DNA of 64,000 bases from a virus. The stretch lies in the IMG/VR virus record IMGVR_UViG_3300032252_000001, positions 1 through 64,000 of that record, one strand, 5' to 3'. Below, piece by piece: positions 57,750 through 64,000 of the stretch. The position numbers were made by a program, and so were the translations under genes. The stretch's first letter is position 1, and every line of letters begins with the position of its first letter. A model generated the notes under the pieces. That model was not told the origin of the DNA, made no database searches, and saw only the letters and a program-made list of their open reading frames with translations.

Positions 57750-57780
57750 TAAAAGACGGTGGGGTCCGAAGACCCCACCT
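57750..57780 (-). terminator. Rho-independent terminator after major capsid gene
   Basis: Read leftward GGTGGGGTC-TTCG-GACCCCACC gives a perfect 9-bp stem with a UUCG tetraloop (stem arms 57771-57779 and 57758-57766), followed by GTCTTTTAA. It lies 11 nt after the stop of the major capsid gene and should raise capsid mRNA above the downstream tail genes by partial termination. Confidence 0.9.
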
Positions 57781-57790
57781 TCTCGTGCCG

Positions 57791-58705
57791 TTAGGCGTTG
57801 CCGCTTGAGCCGAATGCTCCACGATAGTCAGACCAGCCAAACGAGTAGCGTTCACGCGCCTTGTAGCGCATGTTGCCTGTCTCAAAGTCACCTTCGAGAC
57901 CACGTTGGATGTTCTTCCTGATCATGTGCTTCAGACCGTCCTGCTGATCCGTGATGATGTACCACGCATTGGCATCCGTGAGACGGTGGTTCTTATAGCA
58001 ACCACCCGGAAGCATCCCCATCTGCTTCATAGCGTTTACGTCATTGTCAGCCGTGCCGGGACGGTACGGGCTGGTCAACAGACGTTCGGCCACGAACATC
58101 AGATCGGGTGGAACGATCAGCTTCTGCGCACGTACTGCAATCGGAATGCTGCGCTCATCGACAAACTTGCTGATTGCGATGAAGGCTTCCTCAAGGGAAG
58201 TCTCCGACAAGTCAGCCTGCGTCGTGAACGTGTTCGACTGCGTACCACCGCCGAAGAGCGGATGAGCCGTGCTGAACAATGCAACTCCATCACCACCGGG
58301 GAAACCAGCGGAGAAGCCGTTATTCAGAACTGCTGCACCTTTAACTTCTTTGGTGTGCTGCATCGAGCGAGCCAGCGCCTTGGAGTACTTGCTGCCGATA
58401 GAGCCGTAGAGGTTGTCTTCCTCTGCCTCTTCCGTCAGTGAGAACGCCAGAGCAATCGTCTCGTGGACGTAACGCGAGACGAATGCCTCACCACCGCTGT
58501 CGTATGACACCGGAGCGCCCTCTGGCTTAACAGGCGCACCTGCCAGACCAGCGAGCAATACGTCTTCCTCGTATGCTTTGCTTGAGCTTTCGACTGCGAA
58601 AATAGGTCTCCATTCCTGCTCGTAACGCTTGTACTCCATTCCGAATACAGTGTTGAGACCTTCCTGTAGCTGCTTTCTAAAGCGAGCGCGATTCATGATA
58701 GCCAT
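57791..58705 (-). CDS. Major capsid protein (HK97-like)
   Basis: A 304-residue protein. N-terminal arm (RARFRKQLQEGLNTVFGMEY), then the capsid core, with the region HLF/HPLFGGGTQSNTFTTQADL (about 145-165) and PIAVRAQKLIVPPDLMFVAE, typical of phage coat proteins annotated as Mu F/E217-like. C-terminal GNMRYKARERYSFGWSDYRG is a known end motif (F-G-W-x-D-x-R-x-x-x). It is preceded by a decoration-like and a scaffold-like gene and followed by a terminator, the normal head gene order. Confidence 0.85.
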   Translation of the reverse strand: MAIMNRARFRKQLQEGLNTVFGMEYKRYEQEWRPIFAVESSSKAYEEDVLLAGLAGAPVKPEGAPVSYDSGGEAFVSRYVHETIALAFSLTEEAEEDNLYGSIGSKYSKALARSMQHTKEVKGAAVLNNGFSAGFPGGDGVALFSTAHPLFGGGTQSNTFTTQADLSETSLEEAFIAISKFVDERSIPIAVRAQKLIVPPDLMFVAERLLTSPYRPGTADNDVNAMKQMGMLPGGCYKNHRLTDANAWYIITDQQDGLKHMIRKNIQRGLEGDFETGNMRYKARERYSFGWSDYRGAFGSSGNA

Positions 58706-58718
58706 TATTTACGCTCCT

Positions 58719-59309
58719 TTAGCTGTTATCAGCGCGGTAAGGGGTTTCGGTCAGCTGTACGAGAACCCGTGGGTTGTCGGTGCTGATGTCAGCCGTGTAA
58801 ATGCCACCCGGTGCTTCAGCCAGACTCAGTACTTGCAACTGAGCAGGGCCAGCGCCAACGGTCGCGTTCAGCTGCATACCGGAGACACCCGTGGCTGCGT
58901 TACCTGCGACAGAAACGTCGAGGTCAGCGAAGCCACCGATCTCAGTATTAGCTAGAGCGCCATTGACTTGGATGGAGAAAACGATGTCCGGGTCGGTGTA
59001 CACAAACGCCTCGGCAGGCTGCGCTCCGCTTGTCACGGTGCCTCCTACCCACTGGTTCGACCATACAACATCACCGTTCGCTGCAACGTACTGGCACCCG
59101 GCGAAAACGCCAAGTAAACCGCCACCCGCAGCAGCAACGTCGATGTTGTTTCCATTTACTCCCGGCGTGGCATGAAGAATTATGCCGTCGCCTTGGAAGA
59201 TACTGGAAGCCTCACCAGAGTCGATTGTGTAGCCACCCGAATATCGCACGATGCCACCACGAAGGTGACGTACGGGAAGTAACCCGTTAGGTGCGTCGAG
59301 ATTTGCCAT
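58719..59309 (-). CDS. Capsid decoration-like protein
   Basis: A 196-residue beta-rich protein. MANLDAPNGLLPVRHLRGGI followed by RYSGGYTIDSGEASSIFQGD is a conserved opening of small head proteins encoded just upstream of major capsid genes. The rest contains GVFAGCQYVAANGDVVWSNQ and VSVAGNAATGVSGMQLNATV. It may form capsomer-decorating trimers. It is the direct upstream neighbour of the capsid gene. Confidence 0.7.
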   Translation of the reverse strand: MANLDAPNGLLPVRHLRGGIVRYSGGYTIDSGEASSIFQGDGIILHATPGVNGNNIDVAAAGGGLLGVFAGCQYVAANGDVVWSNQWVGGTVTSGAQPAEAFVYTDPDIVFSIQVNGALANTEIGGFADLDVSVAGNAATGVSGMQLNATVGAGPAQLQVLSLAEAPGGIYTADISTDNPRVLVQLTETPYRADNS

Positions 59310-59320
59310 TGAACATTACC

Positions 59321-59878
59321 TCAATCATCGTCAGCTACCCCGGCAGGTTGAACCCGCTGTGAAGGGTAGGACACCGATGTTTTATGGTTCTTCACAATCG
59401 GATGTCCAGCTATCTGGGATGACTCAAGGTCATGGTCAACGGATGCCATTTGCATGGCAGTGGCTTGCTCAATTGCGGCCCTGCGCTTCTCAAGAATCTC
59501 GGAGTCAATCTCCATCAAGATGAGATCATCCACCACGATCATCCCATTTTCCTTATCCGCAAAGTTGGCATAAATTCGCCACTCTTCAGGCAGCGTTTCA
59601 GGTTGGCGTGGTCGCCACCCTTCCCGCCACGTACGGTTCAGGTTTTTGGGATCAGCCGCACCTCGAACTGACTGCCTTACCCAACGCTGGGTTTTACCCT
59701 CTCGCGCTGGTGGGGCTTCCAGACTACTCGGTCGTAACCAAGCAGCCGGGTTTTCGACGTGGGTGGCATCGTACTCCGACATCTCGTCCACACGAGACTC
59801 GTGTCCATGGTCTACGCCATGGGAAGTAACAGCGGGTTTCGGTGCTACTTTTTTCTGGGTCGTTTTCTTGGCAGGCAT
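59321..59878 (-). CDS. Hypothetical protein of the scaffold/capsid block
   Basis: A 185-residue protein; basic N-terminus MPAKKTTQKKVAPKP, then a hydrophilic region with Trp (TQRWVRQSVRGAADPKNLNR, then WREGWRPRQPETLPEEWRIY). It is low in hydrophobic residues and probably helical or partly disordered. It lies between scaffold-like and decoration genes and overlaps the scaffold start by one base. A minor head or assembly role is inferred. Confidence 0.55.
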   Translation of the reverse strand: MPAKKTTQKKVAPKPAVTSHGVDHGHESRVDEMSEYDATHVENPAAWLRPSSLEAPPAREGKTQRWVRQSVRGAADPKNLNRTWREGWRPRQPETLPEEWRIYANFADKENGMIVVDDLILMEIDSEILEKRRAAIEQATAMQMASVDHDLESSQIAGHPIVKNHKTSVSYPSQRVQPAGVADDD

Positions 59879-60885
59879 TATCTTGCTCCCGTAGATTCAC
59901 GTTTGCTGCGAGCGTACTCTTTCAGAACTTCTGGATCGTTCGGATTGAGACCAAATCGCCGCATGTTTGCAAAATCACTCTCGCCAAGTTCAACCTTGCT
60001 CTTGCGCGACCGCTGGCGACCTGTTTCGGCTCCATCAACAGCTGCGACTGGTGACCTCGTAGGTCTGCGTCGTTGCCGTGACGAACCTTTGTCGGCATCG
60101 TCAAACAGGTTCGGTTCCTTTTCCTTGATACGCGCATCGAGTTCTTCAAAGTACTCGGGCGTGTTCGGATCAAAGCCGTCCTGTATCACTTCACGGTCGA
60201 TGCGATTGGCAAGGCGCGTCTGGCGTTCAAAGCCTCGCGCACCGTACCAATCAGAGCGTTCTTCCATCCATTTCTCAGCCAAAGACTGATCATTGGATTC
60301 GCCATCAACTTTACCACTGAATGGTTGAAGATTGCCACTCTCTGGTAAATTCTGAAGCTCTAGCTCAGACTGTATCTTCTCAGCCTTGAAATCGGTCAAC
60401 TCGGCAGTCAGTTTTACCTGATCCTTCGTGTTGCCCATCTCAACCGCTTGTTCAAGCGCTTGCAGAGTGCTTTCAATCTTTGCTTCAGCTTGTTCGACGT
60501 TCCTCTCCAAAGCCTCCTTGCTCAGATTGGACTGCCTGTCAGCGAGCTGTTGAGCCTGCGCCTTCCAGTAGTCTGCCTCCTGCTTCGCAGCCTTCTCGCT
60601 ACGAGTCGCACGTTGAATACGTGCGCGAACCTTTTTCGAGTAATCGTCATCCTCGCTGCCACTACTTGCGTCATCGTCGTCATCAGAACTGTCTGGGGCA
60701 GAGTCTGCGCCACGCAATCCTGAAAACTCGATGCCGTCGTCGTCTCCGTCATCATCGGTCACCACTTGATCAGCAGGAACACGATTGATGCCGTCGTCTT
60801 TCGTGGCAGCGTCCAAATCGACCGTTACGGGTTCATCTTCTGTCACTCCGTGCAGGTCCTCAAAAACAATATCATCGTTCGGCAT
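59878..60885 (-). CDS. Scaffolding-like protein
   Basis: A 335-residue, highly acidic protein. Asp-rich segments occur at about 40-80 (DDDGDDDGIEF, DSSDDDDDASSGSEDDD). A long coiled coil (about 85-185, e.g. KQEADYWKAQAQQLADRQSN) and a basic C-terminus follow. This is the composition of P22-like scaffolds that drive procapsid assembly and are recycled or removed. No protease motif is present in this gene. An operator-like tandem dyad sits inside its coding sequence (60311-60348). Confidence 0.75.
   Translation of the reverse strand: MPNDDIVFEDLHGVTEDEPVTVDLDAATKDDGINRVPADQVVTDDDGDDDGIEFSGLRGADSAPDSSDDDDDASSGSEDDDYSKKVRARIQRATRSEKAAKQEADYWKAQAQQLADRQSNLSKEALERNVEQAEAKIESTLQALEQAVEMGNTKDQVKLTAELTDFKAEKIQSELELQNLPESGNLQPFSGKVDGESNDQSLAEKWMEERSDWYGARGFERQTRLANRIDREVIQDGFDPNTPEYFEELDARIKEKEPNLFDDADKGSSRQRRRPTRSPVAAVDGAETGRQRSRKSKVELGESDFANMRRFGLNPNDPEVLKEYARSKRESTGAR
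60311..60348. promoter_or_regulatory. Intragenic operator-like tandem dyads
   Basis: TTACCAC-TGA-ATGGTTG (60311-60327) and TTGCCAC-TCT-CTGGTAA (60332-60348) occur within the scaffold gene, spaced by exactly 21 bp like the intergenic operators. The left half-sites match the consensus; right half-sites are imperfect. No promoter is obvious around them. Confidence 0.35.
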
Positions 60886-60897
60886 TATTCTACCCCT

Positions 60898-61296
60898 TTA
60901 CAAATATGATCGGAACTGTGCGGGATCACTGATCACACCCATGATGCCGTCGTCGTTCATGATCAAGAACTTGCTTCCGTTCTTCATTTTGATGCTCTGC
61001 CCACCATAGGTGCCGAACATGACCCAATCGCCAACCTTCGGCTTTGGCTCGATCTTCGACAGGTCTATGCCTGAGCGAGTAATCGCCTTGAAGCACTGGT
61101 CGCCCATGGCCACGATCTGACCGACGTAGGTCAGCAGCTCTTCGGACTCCAGCGCCTCATCAGCAATAGCAATCTTTGATTCGCCGTATGTTGCCTTTGG
61201 CCGGTAAGGCCGGATCAACACACGCCAGCCAACCGGTTGCAGTGGCACCTCTGCCTCTATCTCAACAGCTGGCTTTTCAAATGCAACTTCAGTCAT
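60898..61296 (-). CDS. GroES-like co-chaperonin
   Basis: A 132-residue protein. After a 20-residue acidic N-terminal extension, the Cpn10 pattern appears: PVGWRVLIRPYRPKATYGES (GroES starts ...P-L-x-D-R-V-I-V-K), then a mobile loop-like segment, TYVGQIVAMGDQCFK, and KVGDWVMFGTYGGQSIKMKN, NDDGIMGVI. Cellular GroES is about 97 residues. T4 gp31 and similar phage co-chaperonins replace GroES so that GroEL can fold large capsid proteins. The location next to scaffold and capsid genes fits that role here. Confidence 0.8.
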   Translation of the reverse strand: MTEVAFEKPAVEIEAEVPLQPVGWRVLIRPYRPKATYGESKIAIADEALESEELLTYVGQIVAMGDQCFKAITRSGIDLSKIEPKPKVGDWVMFGTYGGQSIKMKNGSKFLIMNDDGIMGVISDPAQFRSYL

Positions 61297-61538
61297 GAGT
61301 CACCGCCCGGTGGTGTCATCGGCGGCAGGTCCTGCTGTTCTTCTTGCTCTTCCAGTTGCCGCAGCATGTTGTCAGCAAGCTCGCCTGCTGCCTCCATACC
61401 GGAAATCCATCCGGTGATGCGCTTGTATTCTTCCATGTCCTTGACTTGGCCCTTACCCAGCTGAATTGCCTTGTTTGCTGTGCTTTGAACAATGAGACTA
61501 CGGAACTCTTTCACGAACTGTCTAAATGTTAGTTGCAT
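61293..61538 (-). CDS. Small helical acidic protein
   Basis: An 81-residue protein (MQLTFRQFVKEFRSLIVQST, then helical EYKRITGWISGMEAAGELAD, ending EQEEQQDLPPMTPPGGDS). Amphipathic helix with acidic tail. It resembles small connector-associated helices seen after portal genes. It overlaps both neighbours. The family is not firmly recognised. Confidence 0.6.
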   Translation of the reverse strand: MQLTFRQFVKEFRSLIVQSTANKAIQLGKGQVKDMEEYKRITGWISGMEAAGELADNMLRQLEEQEEQQDLPPMTPPGGDS

Positions 61539-61707
61539 TTTTCACTTTCCTTTTGGCTACGCCTGCTAGTTTATCGAGCAGTGCTTGGTATGACATGCCA
61601 GCCTCCGTTGCGGAACGGGCAAATTGGCGAGGGGATACACCACGAACTCCACGTTTACGTAAGAATTCGCGAGCTGCGCGAACGTCTGCTGGTTTGACGT
61701 TATCCAC
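61522..61707 (-). CDS. Small basic helical protein after portal
   Basis: A 61-residue protein from GTG 61707, 1 nt after the portal stop, with AAGG about 10 nt upstream; the longer frame from 61851 runs back inside the portal gene and is unlikely. It encodes VDNVKPADVRAAREFLRKRG and VSPRQFARSATEAGMSYQAL, HTH-like in helix spacing, and a basic tail. It may bind DNA or portal. The stop overlaps the next start. Confidence 0.5.
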   Translation of the reverse strand: MDNVKPADVRAAREFLRKRGVRGVSPRQFARSATEAGMSYQALLDKLAGVAKRKVKNATNI

Positions 61708-61708
61708 T

Positions 61709-63997
61709 CTATTGCGCCTTTTTCGGTTTCGCTGATGCTGCTTTCCTCTCTCGTGCGGCTTTGGCCTTCGCAAGCATGTCTTCACGCTCTTGCTTGGCTT
61801 TCGCGGCTCGTGCTTCACGCTCTTCCTTTGCCTTGGCAAGATAATCTTCACGATCCTCTTTACTCAATGCTGCAAGGTCTTGACGGTTGATCTCGGCCAG
61901 TGCCTTCTCATCCAGACGGTCAAGCTCTCTTGCGTGTTCCTCATCTCTTCGGCGCTGCTCTGCCTCGAACGCCTCAGCCTCTGGGTCTATACTCTCACCC
62001 GGCTCCATGATCGAGAACTCAGGCACCATGGCTGCGGCCTGCGCGATCTGCATCTCCATCTCTGGGTCCATCGGCTGCTCAGCGGTAAATGTTCCCGGTG
62101 GCGGCAGCTGATTGCCCAGTTGAGCGTTCATCTCGTTGAAGTACTTGAATGCAAAATGCTCGGCAAGGTGCGCCTGCATCAACGGTCCAATCTGCTCCAA
62201 TGCCTCTGGTGCCAGACCGTTGATGAAGTTGATGTGTACTTGTATATGCGCCTCATGGTCCTGCTCGATGAAAGCGTTGGCGCTCTGAGCCTGCATCAGC
62301 CTCATGTTTTCAGTCACCGGGTCAAGGCGCTGCGGATTATTTATCTGCAATACGCCTTCCGGGTCCGGTATGCGGATAGCTCGCAGGAAGCGCTTCTCGA
62401 CCTCCATCTGGTTGTAGAGCTGCGGTGCCTGCATGGCCCTCTCGACCAGAGCCTGCCCTTGAGCAATACGCTGCGTCGAGCTGAAGATGTTTGGATCACT
62501 GATGGGAATGACATCGACACGACCGTCATAGTCATTCCGCATTACCACGCCTTCAGCGTTCTCAACCTTGTATGGATACTGATCCGGCAGGAACTCATAG
62601 TTGAGTTCAGCACGGAGCTTAAACTCTTCCGCAGCAGCCATGTGCAATCGCCTATGGATAGCCGAGAAAGGTTTGCTGCCCTGCTCTATTAGCGCAATGG
62701 TTGTCCCTACCGGACCAGTGTTCTTTGCCTCACCAGTCAACACCTCTGTTGACGACGAGAATGACTTGCCAGCGTCCTTCAGTACCTCGAACAGCTTGGC
62801 AACCGCCATGGACGGCTCTTTGAAGGGTGGCGTGTAAAAGGCACGTGCCAGCTCGTCAGCCGACATATTGACCTCTTTGTAAACACCGGGGTCAATGTGC
62901 CTGTCGCCCGGTTTCAGTTTCGCATCGTTGGAGACAAAGCCACCCTGCATGTTAGCGAATGCAGCCGAGTCGAGCAGCGCCCTGATCGTTCCAGAGGTGG
63001 CCTCTGCCACGCTGCCGATCATGTGCAACAAGCCGAAGCCGTAGAAGCCAAGACCCGGCAGGTACTTATAGTGCGTGAACCACATACGCTTCAGGCACAG
63101 CTCATCGTCTTCCTTCCAGTTACGACGAATGGACAACACCTTGCGAGTGCTGCGCTCTACCGTGACGATGTACGGCAGTGGCGTATCGCGCCCGTAACTC
63201 TTACTGTCGCCGTTATCCAGCTCCAGATCGCAGTGGCATTCGTACAGCGTGTAGATGTCGTCATCGGTGTGAGTGTCAGGTGTGCGTGAGTCAGCCCTAT
63301 CCTCATGTTCACGCTCTCTATCTTCCATGCTGTCTGCCGAGTACGGCATCGACGGAAGTAGCTCCATTTCTTCGTAGAAGCCAGAGGCAAACAGTTTCTT
63401 CATCTCCGACTTGTTCTTGAACATGCGATGCGTATAGCGTGGTGACGATGCAAGGTCGGTGGCGATGTACGGCACAATGAAGTCTGTTGACTTGATGAAG
63501 CGTGACACCACCATCTCGTTGATGGGATCGAAGTAGGTCTTCTTGAATGCAGAGCCGCCCAGCGGAAGGTAGAACAGCATCGAATCCACGTTCCAGAAGT
63601 ATGAGCTGTCCTGATCAAGAATCTGATAGTTCATGTGATTCTTGACGCGCTCTGCCTGATCCTGCTTCTCCATAGTGAACTCGCCCACCACCTTGGTTTT
63701 TACTGGGCCTTCACTGGGGAATATTTCTTCGATTGCTCGTGACTGGAACTGCACCACGGCCTCACCAATCAACGGGAAGGTGACAGCCGATGCGCCCTCG
63801 AACGGAAGCTCTTCAAGTGGGATGTTGTTCAGGCCAAGCAGCTCCATGGCTTGATCCATGCGTTGCTCCCAGTCCTTCCGTGCCTCAAGGTCAACGTCCA
63901 CCCACTCGATGATGTCGTTGGCCAGCTTCGTCAGATCAGTGTTGTCTACGTCGTAAACGATATTCGCTGCGTGTTCGTCGCTATCATCCTGTGACAT
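61709..63997 (-). CDS. Portal protein (P22-like head-tail connector)
   Basis: A 762-residue protein beginning MSQDDSDEHAANIVYDVDNT, with a good fit to phage portal proteins of P22 length (725). Sequence features: YFWNVDSMLFYLPLGGSAFK, DIYTLYECHCDLELDN, LKRMWFTHYKYLPGLGFYGF, a GIADS-like aromatic and Gly-rich wing, and GVVMRNDYDGRVDVIPISDP. The last 100 residues form a long charged helix (EHARELDRLDEKALAEINRQ and beyond) that would make the barrel of the portal inside the head. It forms the dodecameric ring for DNA entry. Its ATG lies 3 nt from the window end; upstream, beyond 64000, terminase large subunit is expected. Confidence 0.85.
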   Translation of the reverse strand: MSQDDSDEHAANIVYDVDNTDLTKLANDIIEWVDVDLEARKDWEQRMDQAMELLGLNNIPLEELPFEGASAVTFPLIGEAVVQFQSRAIEEIFPSEGPVKTKVVGEFTMEKQDQAERVKNHMNYQILDQDSSYFWNVDSMLFYLPLGGSAFKKTYFDPINEMVVSRFIKSTDFIVPYIATDLASSPRYTHRMFKNKSEMKKLFASGFYEEMELLPSMPYSADSMEDREREHEDRADSRTPDTHTDDDIYTLYECHCDLELDNGDSKSYGRDTPLPYIVTVERSTRKVLSIRRNWKEDDELCLKRMWFTHYKYLPGLGFYGFGLLHMIGSVAEATSGTIRALLDSAAFANMQGGFVSNDAKLKPGDRHIDPGVYKEVNMSADELARAFYTPPFKEPSMAVAKLFEVLKDAGKSFSSSTEVLTGEAKNTGPVGTTIALIEQGSKPFSAIHRRLHMAAAEEFKLRAELNYEFLPDQYPYKVENAEGVVMRNDYDGRVDVIPISDPNIFSSTQRIAQGQALVERAMQAPQLYNQMEVEKRFLRAIRIPDPEGVLQINNPQRLDPVTENMRLMQAQSANAFIEQDHEAHIQVHINFINGLAPEALEQIGPLMQAHLAEHFAFKYFNEMNAQLGNQLPPPGTFTAEQPMDPEMEMQIAQAAAMVPEFSIMEPGESIDPEAEAFEAEQRRRDEEHARELDRLDEKALAEINRQDLAALSKEDREDYLAKAKEEREARAAKAKQEREDMLAKAKAARERKAASAKPKKAQ

Positions 63998-64000
63998 GCG

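Noticed and set aside
61709-61851. Longer form of the small gene after the portal, starting at ATG 61851
   Set aside because: It would run 140 nt inside the portal frame; its N-terminus is a Lys/Arg-rich antisense-like reading, and GTG 61707 with an upstream AAGG site is sufficient.
1-64000. CRISPR array, transposon or diversity-generating retroelement
   Set aside because: No regularly spaced direct repeats with unique spacers, no transposase, and no reverse transcriptase motif (such as YxDD) was seen; repeats here are fibre or collagen coding repeats.

Overview
The window is part of a tailed bacteriophage genome, almost certainly a short-tailed (podovirus-like) phage of a Gram-negative host. 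The evidence is a P22-type portal with a long charged C-terminus, two P22 gp4-like head-completion proteins, a gp10-like tail hub, no tape measure, sheath or long-tail genes, very large internal virion proteins, and a lysis cassette with an overlapping Rz/Rz1 spanin pair, which implies an outer membrane. Many ribosome binding sites are GGAG-like, and stop/start overlaps (ATGA, TAATG) are common. No integrase is visible. The sequence cannot identify the host; a gammaproteobacterium is a guess.

Layout. (1) 1-11247, minus strand: a run that begins with the terminase small subunit at 11247 and goes leftward through small accessory genes, a winged-helix protein, a collagen-like secreted protein, a degenerate-looking tRNA, coiled-coil accessory genes and receptor-binding structural genes. 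It leaves the window at base 1 inside an open reading frame. (2) 11373-15342, plus strand: early accessory genes, including a small HELIH protein, a helix-turn-helix protein, a DUF932-like protein and a DUF3102-like protein. (3) 15424-19774, minus strand: an SF2 helicase, three nuclease-like genes and two DNA-binding proteins. (4) 19912-23840, plus strand: a recombination module of YqaJ-type exonuclease, RecT-like annealing protein and SSB with small companions. (5) 23803-64000, minus strand: read leftward from 64000, this is portal, GroES-like protein, scaffold-like protein, decoration protein, major capsid protein, strong terminator, connectors, tail hub and fibres, a Hint/2OG-oxygenase/GNAT cassette, internal virion proteins including a 4410-residue giant, then lysis. 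On a circular map blocks 5 and 1 would join into one long leftward late transcription unit starting at the terminase small subunit.

How the parts work together. Seven non-coding or gene-boundary sites plus one site inside a late gene carry pairs of 17-bp dyads (consensus about TTACCAC-TNA-GTGTTGA) whose copies repeat at 21 bp, two helical turns. At several rightward start points the second dyad fuses with a TTGACT -35 hexamer, so one regulator probably controls the early genes and some accessory genes together. Several small helix-turn-helix proteins are candidates.

The most striking protein is the 4410-residue polyvalent virion protein (25426-38658). It contains an intact YGGDEF nucleotide-cyclase signature, a twin-arginine-like motif, a HETVGH zincin motif and a C-terminal large polyvalent-protein region. 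Other notable items are the phage GroES-like protein next to the capsid genes, the splicing-incompetent Hint domain on a tail protein, and the unusual tRNA.
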